From assembly GCF_014649775.1 (NCBI RefSeq), contig NZ_BMTR01000005.1, positions 248,001-312,000 on the forward strand: a stretch of DNA of 64,000 nt, written 5' to 3'. Shown here one piece after another: positions 17,094-25,956 of this stretch (positions are counted from its first letter, which is position 1; every line of letters begins with the position of its first letter). Both the position numbers and the translations under genes were made by a program. This stretch comes from Streptomyces longisporoflavus. GTDB lineage: Bacteria > Actinomycetota > Actinomycetes > Streptomycetales > Streptomycetaceae. The notes under the pieces are model-generated. The model did not search any database. It worked only from the letters and a program-made list of their open reading frames with translations, and was not told the DNA's origin.

Positions 17094-17957
17094 TCACACG
17101 AGATTGGCCGGCCACCCCTTCACCGGCGTCCGCGCAAGCAGCCCCGGAGCGTCCGTGATCACGCCGTTGCAGCCGAATCGCAGCGCCCGGTCGCGCTGAC
17201 CCGGCGTGGTCACCGTGTGCGCCCACACCCGCGGGATACCGGAGTTGACCGCACGCAGCAGATCCACGTCCCGCGCCTTGTGGTCCACGTCGAGGACGTC
17301 CACGAACCCGGCCCAGCGCGCGGGCCGGTCCGTGCGCATCTGCTCCCTGGAGCGCCACACCTGCGCGAGCAGCCCCATCCGGTGCGCCCGCAGCGCGACG
17401 CCGGGCTCGTTGGAGTTGACGAACACCGAGCGGGTCAGGCCCCGCGCGCGGATCAGCGAGCCGAGTCTGCGCAGGCTGCGCGGGTCCTTGGCCTCCAGCA
17501 TCAGCACGATCCGCCCGCCGAACCGGTCGAGGACCTCCGCGACCGTCGGCGGGCGCTCGGAACGCCAGCTGCCGGGCAGCCCGGCCCCCGGCCGCAGCCT
17601 GACCTGCCGCCACTGGCGCAGGGTGAGCGAGCGCACCGGGCCCTTTGACGTCGTCGTGCGGTCCAGGGTCGCGTCGTGCATGGCCACGAGCGTGCCGTCG
17701 CGCAGTATCCGCGTATCGACGTCGATGACCTGGGCCGTGCCGCGTTCGTACGCCGCCACCAGGCCCGACATGCTGTTCTCCGGCACCTCCAGGGCGCCGC
17801 CCCGGTGCGCGGTGTAGGTGACGCGGGGGAGTGCGTCCGCCGTCAGGGGGCCGCCGCCCCATTCGAGCGGGGAAAGAGATCCGGCGGGCGTCGCGAGGGT
17901 CAATGTGGTGAGGCTCATGAACCCGGAGAGTCCCGTGAGCACAGTCCTGGTGACCAT
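17094..17957 (-). CDS. Glycerophosphodiester phosphodiesterase
   Basis: A 287-residue exported GDPD TIM-barrel enzyme that cleaves glycerophosphodiesters to glycerol-3-phosphate and an alcohol. A hydrophobic N-terminus (about residues 1-28) acts as a signal or anchor. Catalytic and metal residues are seen in TAHRGGALEVPENS, DVDTRILRDGTLVAMHD and LMLEAKD, with the C-terminal GCNGVITDAP typical of the family. ATG 17957 fits the start of the signal-like segment. It is monocistronic. Confidence 0.9.
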   Translation of the reverse strand: MVTRTVLTGLSGFMSLTTLTLATPAGSLSPLEWGGGPLTADALPRVTYTAHRGGALEVPENSMSGLVAAYERGTAQVIDVDTRILRDGTLVAMHDATLDRTTTSKGPVRSLTLRQWRQVRLRPGAGLPGSWRSERPPTVAEVLDRFGGRIVLMLEAKDPRSLRRLGSLIRARGLTRSVFVNSNEPGVALRAHRMGLLAQVWRSREQMRTDRPARWAGFVDVLDVDHKARDVDLLRAVNSGIPRVWAHTVTTPGQRDRALRFGCNGVITDAPGLLARTPVKGWPANLV

Positions 17958-18127
17958 GACCGCCACGGTAGGGGTGTATATCCCTTGTTGCCACGCAAAA
18001 GCCCGTGATGTCACCCTGCGCCGTGCATCACCCCAGCTACCCCGGATGTGGGCTCTGGCCCCCCGAGGAGCAGGATGGTGCGACCATGGGACATGCTTCT
18101 CGGCACACATGCGAGGTGAGGGGATTG

Positions 18128-18871
18128 ATGGGCGCGGAGTTCGGCCGCCGGTCCGGCGGGCAGAGCAGGTTTTCCCAGTGGCTTCGCCGGCGTCCCCGAC
18201 CGGAGGACACGGCAGACGGTGAAGCGGGCCGTGAGGCCCTGCTGGTCGCCGCGGCGGCGGCGGGTCTGCCGCTCTCACCGGCCGCGCACCCCTCCGCGTA
18301 CCGGTGTTCGTGCGACCGCATCGGCTGTCCCACCCCCGCCAGACACCCCATCTCCTTCGCCTGGCAGACGCAGTCCACGACCGACCGCGGGCAGATCGAG
18401 CGCTGGGCCAGGCATCAGCCGCAGGCCAACTTCATCACCGCGACGGGCATGGTGCACGACGTGCTCGACGTGCCGGTGGACGCCGGGCGCGAGGCACTCG
18501 CCAGGCTGCTCGCCGACGGCATCGACGTGGGCCCGGTCGCCGAGTCCGAGGGCGTCATGGACGACGGGCGGATGCTCTTCTTCACGCTCACGCGCGGCAC
18601 CCCGGAGGACGAGGACGAGTGGTGGCCCTGTGAGCTCGACTGCCACCCCGAGACGACGAACGAACACCCCGGCCTGCGCTGGCACTGCCGCGGTTCGTAC
18701 GTCCTCGTGCCGCCCGCAAGGCTCCCCGGCGATCTGGCGGTCCGCTGGATCCGAGGCCCCGAGCACGCCCTGCCGGACCCGCTGACGCTCCTCGAGATCC
18801 TCACCGACGAATGCGCCCGCGTCGCGGGCGAACCCCAGCACGAAGCCGCCGCCTGGCCGCTGAGGGGCTGA
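18128..18871 (+). CDS. Stand-alone prim-pol (bifunctional DNA primase/polymerase N-terminal) domain protein
   Basis: A 247-residue protein dominated by a prim-pol type domain: YRCSCDRIGCPTPARHP, SFAWQTQSTTDRGQIERWAR and NFITATGMVHDVLDVPVDAG. The last segment occupies the place of the catalytic acidic motif. It has no helicase or primase C-terminal partner and no phage or plasmid neighbours, and homologues are conserved in streptomycetes, so a chromosomal role is likely but unknown. ATG 18128 follows GAGGTGAGGGGATTG, a good SD; the longer frame from 18005 is less likely. Confidence 0.8.
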   Translation: MGAEFGRRSGGQSRFSQWLRRRPRPEDTADGEAGREALLVAAAAAGLPLSPAAHPSAYRCSCDRIGCPTPARHPISFAWQTQSTTDRGQIERWARHQPQANFITATGMVHDVLDVPVDAGREALARLLADGIDVGPVAESEGVMDDGRMLFFTLTRGTPEDEDEWWPCELDCHPETTNEHPGLRWHCRGSYVLVPPARLPGDLAVRWIRGPEHALPDPLTLLEILTDECARVAGEPQHEAAAWPLRG

Positions 18872-18910
18872 CGCCCGGGCGAAGGGAGCCTATGCCCGCG
18901 GCCCGCGGGC

Positions 18911-19915
18911 TTACTCCCCCTGCGCGCCCGTCAGGCCCTGGATGCGGCTCAGGAACGACACCTTGCCCGTCCCCGCCGGGTCGACGACGACCTGGTTGGA
19001 GACGCGCTCCAGCATCACCGACTGCTTGACCTCGCCCTTCAGGAGCGGCTTCACCTCGGGGTCGATGGTGAGGTTCACGCCCTTCGCGGCGGTCCGCTTC
19101 TCGTAGTGGTGCGTCGAGAAGAAGACCATCGCGCCGCCGTCCTTCGTGCGCAGGCCCACCGGAGCGAACGTTCCGTCGTTCTGCGGCTCGTCGATGTACT
19201 GGACGGCGATGCCGCGCCGCTTGGTGTTCTTGTCGCGGGCCGCCTTCCACAGCGTCGTGTGGTCGCCCGGCGCGAACGTGTCGCCGCCCGACTTCAGATA
19301 CGTCGTGTACTCCCTGCCGAGGTTCTTCGGCGCCACCGCGAGGGACTTGGTGTCCACCGGGACCGGCTCGGCCCAGCCGTCCTTGTCCTTCTTCAGCTCG
19401 GGCATCTTCTGCGGCGAGACCAGGTTCAGGTAGGACGCCTCCCACAGCTGGTCCTTGCTGCCCTTGGTGAAGACCAGGACCCAGCGCAGGTCGCCCCTGC
19501 GGTTCGACTTCGTGTCCGCGACGAACCACCGGGGCCAGCCGGCCTTCGCGGGGATGGAGAACTTCGCGTCCGTCAGCTCCAGCGGCACGTGCCGGGGATT
19601 GCCGCCCGGATTCTGCGTCCCCCGCACCTTCAGACCCGCCTGGTTGATGGCGCTCAGCGGGCCGGTGACCCGCGCCGCGTCCAGGGCCGGGTCGTACGCC
19701 TTCTCGGCCTTGTTGTACGCGGTGAGAAAGTCCTTGAGGGCCTTGGCCGCCTCGGACTTGGTGGCCGACGGCACGACCTCACGCTCGCCGTGCACGGTCA
19801 CGCAGCCGCTCGCCGTCAGGGCGAGGGCCGTCACCGCCGCCGACGCCATGACGGGCCGGATGCCGGTCCGGTGGACGGGCCGATCGAGACCGCGAACCCT
19901 GCGCACCTTGTTCAT
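18911..19915 (-). CDS. Predicted lipoprotein of unknown function
   Basis: A 334-residue exported protein with a basic N-terminus, hydrophobic stretch (about 22-38) and lipobox LTASGC, so it is probably membrane-anchored on the outer face. The remainder is soluble and rich in Lys (RGDLRWVLVFTKGSKDQLW, YTTYLKSGGDTFAPGDHT, GGAMVFFSTHHYEK). I recognise a streptomycete conserved family but no function. ATG 19915 has a usable SD (GAAGG). It lies downstream of the SH3-like gene on the same strand with a 76-nt gap. Confidence 0.75.
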   Translation of the reverse strand: MNKVRRVRGLDRPVHRTGIRPVMASAAVTALALTASGCVTVHGEREVVPSATKSEAAKALKDFLTAYNKAEKAYDPALDAARVTGPLSAINQAGLKVRGTQNPGGNPRHVPLELTDAKFSIPAKAGWPRWFVADTKSNRRGDLRWVLVFTKGSKDQLWEASYLNLVSPQKMPELKKDKDGWAEPVPVDTKSLAVAPKNLGREYTTYLKSGGDTFAPGDHTTLWKAARDKNTKRRGIAVQYIDEPQNDGTFAPVGLRTKDGGAMVFFSTHHYEKRTAAKGVNLTIDPEVKPLLKGEVKQSVMLERVSNQVVVDPAGTGKVSFLSRIQGLTGAQGE

Positions 19916-19991
19916 CGGAATACCTTCACCTACCCCTTCCCGGGCCCGAACCCTACCGGGCCGGGAAGGGGCGTGGTCAGGCGGTCCGGCC

Positions 19992-20333
19992 TCAGATGGC
20001 CTGCACGTTCCCCGCGAAGACCCAGGAGCGCGAGCTCGAGCTGTTCGGGTCGCCGTAGTACCACCTGTTGCCGGCGCTGTTCTTGGCGTAGCAGCGGGCG
20101 TAGAAGCCCTCGAAGGACGCCAGATGGGCCTTCTTGCTGTAGCTGGTGCCCGGGCCGCTGCGCGTCTGGGCACCGAACGAGCCGGCGATCATCTGCGTGT
20201 TCTTGATGTTCACCTCGCAGGCCGAGCCTCCGACGGCGGCCGCGCCGGTCGCCGTCATCAGCGTGCCGCCGAACGCCATGGCGGTCGCGGCGGTGAGGGT
20301 GGCAAGGGTCTTGCCCACGCGTGAGGTGCTCAA
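19992..20333 (-). CDS. Small secreted SH3-like protein
   Basis: A 113-residue product with a signal peptide (hydrophobic ATLTAATAMAFGGTLMTATG, cleavage near AAA-VGG about residue 35) and one bacterial SH3-like domain (TRSGPGTSYSKKAHLASFEG, GNRWYYGD) with two Cys residues. Such domains bind cell wall or peptides. TTG 20333 is chosen: GGGGAGA sits 5 nt upstream and the signal peptide then has a normal length; the frame could begin at ATG 20373 or further up. Confidence 0.75.
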   Translation of the reverse strand: MSTSRVGKTLATLTAATAMAFGGTLMTATGAAAVGGSACEVNIKNTQMIAGSFGAQTRSGPGTSYSKKAHLASFEGFYARCYAKNSAGNRWYYGDPNSSSSRSWVFAGNVQAI

Positions 20334-20407
20334 GGTGTCTCCCCGTTGGTTGATCGACTGGTGAACGGCGATCATAGGTACAAGAGTTCGTGTATGGCAC
20401 ATCCTGC

Positions 20408-21262
20408 TCAGCCCTGTTCCGGAACTGTTGCCTCCTCGGGCGCGGCAGCCCGGCGGGACGAGGGCCTCGCGGGTGCGAAGAAGAACACCAGGGTCGGCAC
20501 GAGATACAGCAGCCAGACCACGACCTGGACAACCGTCGGATCGGGCTGGAAGTTGAAGACGCCCTTCAGGAGCGTGCCGTACCAGCTGTCCGGCGGGATC
20601 GTCGCGCTGATGTCGAACGCCTTGTTCTGCAGGCCGCCGATGAACTCCGCCTCCTGGAGGTCATGGACGCCGTACGCGAGGACGCCCGCCGCCACGACCA
20701 CCAGCATGGCGCCGGTCCACGTGAAGAACTTCGCCAGGTTGATGCGGACCGTGCCCTTGTAGAACAGCCAGCCGAGCGCGATGGCGGTGAGCAGGCCCAG
20801 GAGCACGCCGATCAGCGGCCCCGGCGTCCCGTCGTTCGACGCGCGCACCGACGCCCACACGAACAGGGCGGTCTCCAGGCCCTCGCGGCCCACGGCGAGG
20901 AACGCGGTGGCGACCAGGGCGGCCGTGCCCATCTGGAGCGCCGCGTCCAGCTTGCCGTGCAGCTCGGCCCGGAGATGGCGGGCCGTACGCCGCATCCAGA
21001 AGACCATCCACGTCACCAGGGCGACGGCCACGATCGACAGTGAACCGCCAAGCGCCTCCTGCGCCTTGAACGTCAGCTCCTGCGAACCGAAGGTCAGCGC
21101 GCACCCGAAGCCGAGCGCGAGCCCGCACGCGACGCCGATGCCGATCCAGATGGGCTTCAGCGCGTCGCGCCGCTCCGTCTTCACGAGATAGGCGATGAGG
21201 ATGCAGACGACCAGACTGGCTTCGAGTCCCTCGCGCAGGCCGATCAGGTAGTTACCGAACAT
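20408..21262 (-). CDS. efeU: Iron permease EfeU (FTR1/OFeT family)
   Basis: A 284-residue, seven-helix permease that moves ferrous or ferric iron across the membrane. Both REGLE iron-binding motifs are present: LREGLEASLVV in helix 1 and GREGLETALFVWA in helix 4. The C-terminus after the last helix is Pro/Ala/Glu-rich. It is the last gene of an efeO-efeB-efeU operon, 15 nt after efeB. In the Efe model EfeO binds iron outside, EfeB oxidises or de-chelates, and EfeU imports. Confidence 0.95.
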   Translation of the reverse strand: MFGNYLIGLREGLEASLVVCILIAYLVKTERRDALKPIWIGIGVACGLALGFGCALTFGSQELTFKAQEALGGSLSIVAVALVTWMVFWMRRTARHLRAELHGKLDAALQMGTAALVATAFLAVGREGLETALFVWASVRASNDGTPGPLIGVLLGLLTAIALGWLFYKGTVRINLAKFFTWTGAMLVVVAAGVLAYGVHDLQEAEFIGGLQNKAFDISATIPPDSWYGTLLKGVFNFQPDPTVVQVVVWLLYLVPTLVFFFAPARPSSRRAAAPEEATVPEQG

Positions 21263-21277
21263 GTCCGTCAGATCCCC

Positions 21278-22591
21278 TCAGCTGAACAGTGTCCGGCCCC
21301 ACCAGTCGTCCTTGTCGCGGACGCCCGGCGGGATCGCGAAAACCGCTGAACCCACGTGCTGGATGTACTCGTTGAGCGCGTCGGAGCGCGCCAGGCTGCG
21401 CTGCACCGGAATGAATCCCGTACGGACGTCCCGCTGGTACGCGAGGAAGAAGAGCCCCGCGTCCAGGCGGCCCAGACCGTCGGTGCCGTCCGTGAAGGAA
21501 TAGCCGCGGCGCAGGATCTTCGCACCGCCGTTGCTGTCCGGGTGCGCGAGCCGGACGTGGGAGTCCGGCTTCATCGCCTTCAGGAACGGCTCGTCGTGCT
21601 CCTTCGCCCTGCCGACCGGGGCACCCTTGCCCTTGTCGCGCCCGAAGATGTCCTCCTGCTCGCCGAGCGGCGTCCGGTCCCACGTCTCGACGTTCATGCG
21701 GATGCGGCGCGCGACGAGATACGAGCCGCCGGCCATCCAGCCGGGCCCGTCCTTCTCGCCCACCCACACATGCCTGGCGAGCGCCGAGCCGTCCTCGCCC
21801 GAGACGTTGCGGGTGCCGTCCTTGAACCCGAAGAGGTTACGGGGCGTCTGCGCGCCCGGCGTCGTGGAGGACGTCTTGCCGAAGCCCAGCTGCGACCAGC
21901 GCACCGCGACCTTGCCGAAGCCGATGCGGGCGAGGTTGCGGATGGCGTGCACGGCGACCTGCGGGTCGTCCGCACAGGCCTGCACGCACAGATCGCCGCC
22001 GCCGCGGGACTTGTCGAGGTTGTCGCCGGGGAACTTCGGCAGATCGACGAGGGCTTCGGGCCGCTTGTCCGCGAGCCCGAACTTCTCGAAGAGACCCGGC
22101 CCGAAGCCGATGGTGAGGGTCAGCCGGGACGGCTTGAGGCCGAGCGCCTCGCCGGTGTCGTCCGGCGGCGCCTCCACGAGCCCGCCGAAGGCACCCTCGC
22201 CGACCTCGTGCCCCGCGGTCATCCGCGCGGCGGCCTTCGTCCAGTCCTTCAGGAGCCGCACGAACTGCTCGCGGTCGTCCGTCTTCACGTCGAACGCGGC
22301 GAAGTGCAGCCGGTCCTGGACGGGGGTGGCGATGCCCGCCTGGTGCTTGCCGAGGAAGGCGACGGCGCCGCCCGCGGAAGCGGCGGGCACGGCCTCGTCC
22401 CCGTCCCCGGCGCGGGTAACCGCCACGGCGCCCCCGGTGACGGCGGCGCCGAGCGCGAGCCCCGCACCGCCCCAGCCGAGCAGCGAACGCCGGGAGGGGG
22501 CTGGGGGGTTGGTGTCGGCGCCCGACGCGGACGTGCCGCTGCCGCCGCCGGTGTCGCCTGTGTCCCCGGTGTCCCTCGTGGTCTCGCTCAT
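21278..22591 (-). CDS. efeB: EfeB deferrochelatase/Dyp-type heme peroxidase, Tat-exported
   Basis: A 437-residue exported heme peroxidase. A Tat signal (SRRSLLGWGG at about 33-42) follows a Thr/Gly/Asp-rich N-terminus. Dyp-type signatures include GFKDGTRNV (distal Asp) and GSYLVARRIRMNVETWD; the proximal His lies in the PDSHVRLAHPD region. It extracts iron from heme or oxidises ferrous iron for EfeU. Start ATG 22591, 20 nt after the efeO stop. The reading frame continues open back to 23641 within efeO, but this is chance, not a fusion. Confidence 0.94.
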   Translation of the reverse strand: MSETTRDTGDTGDTGGGSGTSASGADTNPPAPSRRSLLGWGGAGLALGAAVTGGAVAVTRAGDGDEAVPAASAGGAVAFLGKHQAGIATPVQDRLHFAAFDVKTDDREQFVRLLKDWTKAAARMTAGHEVGEGAFGGLVEAPPDDTGEALGLKPSRLTLTIGFGPGLFEKFGLADKRPEALVDLPKFPGDNLDKSRGGGDLCVQACADDPQVAVHAIRNLARIGFGKVAVRWSQLGFGKTSSTTPGAQTPRNLFGFKDGTRNVSGEDGSALARHVWVGEKDGPGWMAGGSYLVARRIRMNVETWDRTPLGEQEDIFGRDKGKGAPVGRAKEHDEPFLKAMKPDSHVRLAHPDSNGGAKILRRGYSFTDGTDGLGRLDAGLFFLAYQRDVRTGFIPVQRSLARSDALNEYIQHVGSAVFAIPPGVRDKDDWWGRTLFS

Positions 22592-22611
22592 CGTTCCCGT
22601 GCCCCCTGCCG

Positions 22612-23781
22612 CTACTTGCTGCCGACGACCGCGGCGGCCAGCTTCGACAGCGGCTCGGCGAGCGCGTTGACGCCGTCCTGCAGCTCCTTGCGGTCCGCCT
22701 TGCCGACCTTGTCGTACGACGTGTACGTGTACGAGTCCTTGCCGCCGCCCCTGCGGTACGTGTCGAGCAGCTTGTCCAGGGCCGCGAACTGCTTGTCGAG
22801 TTCCTTGGTGAGCGCCGGGTCGTTCTCCGAGGCGACGGCCTTGAGCAGGCCGTACGCCTTCTCGGCGCCCTCGACGTTCGCCTTGAAGTCGACGAGGTCG
22901 GTGTGCGAGTAGCGCTCCTCCTCGCCGGTGACCTTGCCGGTGGCGACCTCGTCGAGGAGCTCCTTGGCGCCGTTCGCCATGGAGGTCGGGGTGATCTCCG
23001 CCTTGCCGACGCGGTTCTGCCAGCCCTTGAGGTCCTTGTCCAGCCGCGTGGCGAGCTCCTTCTCGCGCTCGCCGATCTTCTTGTCCTTCCACAGGGCCCG
23101 CTCCAGACGGTGCCAGCCCGTCCAGTCCTTCTCCAGGTCCTGGCCCTCCTCCAGACCGTCCTCGCGGACGTCGACCTTCGGGTCGATGTCGCCGAAGGAC
23201 TCGGCGACCGGCTCGGTGCGCTCCCAGCCGATGCGGGAGTTGGAGTACGCCTTCTTCGCGGCCTCGATGTCGCCCTCGCGCACGGCGTCGGTGAAGAGCT
23301 TCACCTTGGGCAGCGTCGCGTCGGCCTGCTCCTGGGCGTAGGCGCGGTAGTCGGCGACGGCCTTGTCGAGACGCGGGTCGCGCTTGACGGTCTTGCCGCC
23401 GCTGACGGTGACCTTCTGGCGGATGCCGTCGCCCTTCATGCCGGGCTTGCAGGCGATCTGGTACGAGCCCGCCTTCACCTCGGCGGTGAGCTTCTGCTTC
23501 GTGCCGGGGCCGATGTTCTCGCGCTCGCTGACGATGCGGTCGTCGGGGAAGAGGAGGTAGACCTCGGTGACCTTGGTGCCCTTGTTCTCGATGGCGAGCT
23601 CGACGTGCCCGGCGCGGAGCTTGGTCGTGGAGACCTCGCACTTGTCGTCGGTGGCGGTCACCGCGACGGTGTTGCCGCCGGCCTTGGCGTCGCTTTTCTC
23701 GGTGCAGCCCGTGACGGCGGTGAGCGTTGCCGCTGCCGCTGCGGCGAGAGCAGTGGCGGTGGTGAGGCGGGCGGGGTGCAT
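22612..23781 (-). CDS. efeO: EfeO iron-binding lipoprotein
   Basis: A 389-residue extracytoplasmic iron-binding subunit. Signal peptide with lipobox-like TAVTGC (about residues 20-25), then an N-terminal cupredoxin-type domain (about 35-120, with CEVSTTKLRAG and ACKPGMKGDG) and a C-terminal imelysin/M75 domain with the metal motif HxxE in WTGWHRLERALW. ATG 23781 follows GGAG at 6 nt. First gene of efeOBU; a possible iron-box half-site pair lies 50 nt upstream and a short GC hairpin (about 23810-23825) in the leader. Confidence 0.94.
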   Translation of the reverse strand: MHPARLTTATALAAAAAATLTAVTGCTEKSDAKAGGNTVAVTATDDKCEVSTTKLRAGHVELAIENKGTKVTEVYLLFPDDRIVSERENIGPGTKQKLTAEVKAGSYQIACKPGMKGDGIRQKVTVSGGKTVKRDPRLDKAVADYRAYAQEQADATLPKVKLFTDAVREGDIEAAKKAYSNSRIGWERTEPVAESFGDIDPKVDVREDGLEEGQDLEKDWTGWHRLERALWKDKKIGEREKELATRLDKDLKGWQNRVGKAEITPTSMANGAKELLDEVATGKVTGEEERYSHTDLVDFKANVEGAEKAYGLLKAVASENDPALTKELDKQFAALDKLLDTYRRGGGKDSYTYTSYDKVGKADRKELQDGVNALAEPLSKLAAAVVGSK

Positions 23782-23830
23782 GGGGACTCCAAGGCGGTTC
23801 ACGAACAACCCCGGCGGGCCGGGGTGAGGG

Positions 23831-23847
23831 GAACCTAACTTAACCTC
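23831..23847 (-). promoter_or_regulatory. Possible DtxR/DmdR iron-box-like site before efeO
   Basis: On the minus strand AGGTTAAGTTAGGTT resembles iron-box half-sites (TTAGGTTAG type), but as a direct rather than inverted pair. It is weaker than the sites at 27091 and 31742; function is inferred from the efe genes behind it. Confidence 0.45.
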
Positions 23848-23897
23848 CCCTTATCTGCGGGAACGGCAAAGTGCGGGTCAAGCCTTGGTGCCGTGAT

Positions 23898-23952
23898 CAC
23901 CGGCTTCGCCGAGTTCGTCCTCAAACGCCGGACGGGCTGGATAGTCCAGCCC
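23898..23952 (-). repeat. Streptomyces dispersed repeat (GTTTGAGGACGA type) with hairpin, copy 1
   Basis: Bases 23898-23939 match, in inverse orientation, the element at 62933-62972 with 2 differences in 40. The adjoining 8-bp hairpin (23934-23941 with 23945-23952; GGGCTGGA/TCCAGCCC, loop TAG) lies 65 nt past hmuV and may end that transcript. Confidence 0.8.
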
Positions 23953-24016
23953 GGCCGGCGATCGAGAACATCTTGTCGGGGCCCGGGCGGGAGGGGTTGT
24001 CGGAGCCCCCGCCCCC

Positions 24017-24862
24017 TCAGCCCCGCACCGGCGTAACCAGCGGAGCCCCCGTCCGCGGATGCGGGAAGACCTCCACCGGCTGCCGGTAGACCTCGCTCAG
24101 CAGCTCCCCGGTGAAGACGTCACCCGGAGCCCCCTCCGCGGCGAGCGCCCCGCCCCGCAGCACCGCCACCCGATCCGCGTACGCCGCCGCAAGCCCCAGA
24201 TCATGCAGCACCACCACCACCGCGTCCCCCGCGGCGGCCCGATCCCGGCAGACCCGCAGGACCAGCTCCTGGTGGCGCAGGTCGAGCGCCGCGGTCGGCT
24301 CGTCGAGCAGAAGGAGCGGCGCCCGCTGGGCGAGGACACGGGCCAGCGCGACCCGCGCCCGCTCCCCACCGCTCAGCGCCGAGAACGGCCGGCCGGCGAA
24401 CTCCGTGACCTCCGTCGCGTCCATCGCCTCCCGCACCGCACGGTCGTCGTCGTCCTCGAGCGCCGTCCCGGCCCAGGGAGCACGCCCCATCCGTACGACG
24501 TCCTCCACCGGGAAGGGAAAGGAGAGCGCGGCCGCTTGCGGCAACACGGCCCGGCGCAGGGCGAGTTCACGCGCCGGCCACTGGGCGGCGGCCCGCCCGC
24601 AGATCCGTACGTCCCCCTCGTCGGCCGCGAGATCGGCGGCCAGCGCGGCCAGCAGGGTCGACTTCCCCGCCCCGTTCGGCCCGACCAGGGCAAGCACCTC
24701 GCCCGCCCGGGCGGCGACGGACACCCCAGCGAGCACCTCGCGCCCGCCCAGACGCACCACAAGCTCCGACGCCTGCGCCAGCACCTCGCCCGGAGCGGAA
24801 GACTCCGGCAGTGCGAGCCCGCGCCCCGACGCGAACAGCCGCCCGGTGATCCGCGCGATCAT
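24017..24862 (-). CDS. hmuV: Heme ABC transporter ATP-binding protein HmuV
   Basis: A 281-residue ABC ATPase that powers heme import through HmuU. Walker A GPNGAGKSTLL, signature LSGGERARVALARVL, Walker B LLLLDEPTAAL and the switch His in VVLHDLGLAA are all intact. About 30 extra residues precede the domain. ATG 24862 overlaps the permease stop as ATGA, so translation is coupled. Last gene of hmuTUV. Confidence 0.93.
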   Translation of the reverse strand: MIARITGRLFASGRGLALPESSAPGEVLAQASELVVRLGGREVLAGVSVAARAGEVLALVGPNGAGKSTLLAALAADLAADEGDVRICGRAAAQWPARELALRRAVLPQAAALSFPFPVEDVVRMGRAPWAGTALEDDDDRAVREAMDATEVTEFAGRPFSALSGGERARVALARVLAQRAPLLLLDEPTAALDLRHQELVLRVCRDRAAAGDAVVVVLHDLGLAAAYADRVAVLRGGALAAEGAPGDVFTGELLSEVYRQPVEVFPHPRTGAPLVTPVRG

Positions 24863-25956
24863 GCCCAACCCCCTTGCCTGCGACGGGTCCTGCGCAGCAG
24901 CCAGAAGAAGAACGGGCTGCCGAAGAGCGCGGTGAGCACCCCGAGCGGCAGCTCCGCGGGCGCCGCCACCGTCCGCGCCGCGAGATCCGCGCCGACAAGG
25001 ACGACCGCCCCGCCGAGCGCGCTGCCCGGCACGAGGAAGCGATGACCGGGCCCCGCCGCCATCCGCAGCAGATGCGGGACGAGCAGACCGACGAACGTGA
25101 TGATCCCGGCGACGGCCACCGCGGCGGCGGTCAGCAGCGCCACCACCAGGACGAGCACGAGCCGAAGCCGCTCCACGTCGACCCCGAGATGCCGCGCGGG
25201 CCGCTCGCCGAGCGCGAGCAGATCCAGCTTCCGCGCGTACAGCGGCGCGACCGCAAGACCCGCCACCGCGCACGGCAGCACGGCGAGCACCTTCGGCCAT
25301 GTCGCCCCCGCGAGCGAGCCGAGCTGCCAGAACGTGATCTGGGTGACCTGCGCGTTGTCCGCGAAGAAGATGCAGAGCCCGATCAGCGCCCCCGCGAAGG
25401 CGTTCACCGCGATTCCGGTGAGGATCAGCGTGACGACTTCCGTACGGCCCCCGTTGCGCGAGAGGGCGTACACGAGAAGGACGGTCGCGAGCCCGGCGGC
25501 GAACGCGCAGACCGTCACGGTCCAGTTCCCGAAGAAGCTGAGCCCGAGCGCGATCGACGCCACCGCGCCGACGGCCGCGCCCGCCGAGATCCCGATGACA
25601 CCGGGTTCGGCGAGCGGATTGCCGAACACGCCCTGCATGAGCGCCCCCGCGCAGCCCAGCGAGCCGCCGACGAGCAGCGCGAGCGTCACGCGCGGCAGCC
25701 GTACGTTCCACAGGACGCTCTCCGCGACCCGGTCGAGCGCGCCGCCGCCGAGACCGATCCGGTGTTGCACGGAACCGAGCACGTCCCCGAGCGGGATGTC
25801 GTACGCGCCGATACCGGCGGAGAGAAGGCAGAGGAGTACGAGGGCGGCAGTGAGCCCGGCGGTCAGGGAGGCGGTCGTGCCCCGCCGGCGGGCTTTTCTG
25901 GCCGGAGGTCGCACGTCGGTGCGACCGGAGTCCGCGGCCTTGGTCAGGACGGTCAC
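24859..25956 (-). CDS. hmuU: Heme/iron ABC transporter permease HmuU (FecCD family)
   Basis: A 365-residue, about ten-helix permease of the FecCD/BtuC family. Recognisable parts are RLPRVTLALLVGGSLGCAGALMQ-type entry region (split here across about residues 68-90), NPLAEPGVIGISAGAAVG and the C-terminal GLLVPHLLRMAAGPGHR coupling region that contacts the ATPase. It overlaps hmuT upstream and hmuV downstream by 4 nt each. Confidence 0.93.
   Translation of the reverse strand: MTVLTKAADSGRTDVRPPARKARRRGTTASLTAGLTAALVLLCLLSAGIGAYDIPLGDVLGSVQHRIGLGGGALDRVAESVLWNVRLPRVTLALLVGGSLGCAGALMQGVFGNPLAEPGVIGISAGAAVGAVASIALGLSFFGNWTVTVCAFAAGLATVLLVYALSRNGGRTEVVTLILTGIAVNAFAGALIGLCIFFADNAQVTQITFWQLGSLAGATWPKVLAVLPCAVAGLAVAPLYARKLDLLALGERPARHLGVDVERLRLVLVLVVALLTAAAVAVAGIITFVGLLVPHLLRMAAGPGHRFLVPGSALGGAVVLVGADLAARTVAAPAELPLGVLTALFGSPFFFWLLRRTRRRQGGWA

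Noticed and set aside
18128..18871. Plasmid or prophage remnant signalled by the prim-pol gene
   Set aside because: No integrase, att-like duplication, tRNA or phage genes nearby, and homologues appear chromosomal in streptomycetes.
21278..23641. A 787-codon open frame covering efeB and most of efeO, which could be read as a fusion
   Set aside because: The upstream part is an out-of-frame reading of efeO without any domain; efeO has its own intact frame, signal peptide and SD, and efeB starts cleanly at 22591 with a Tat signal.
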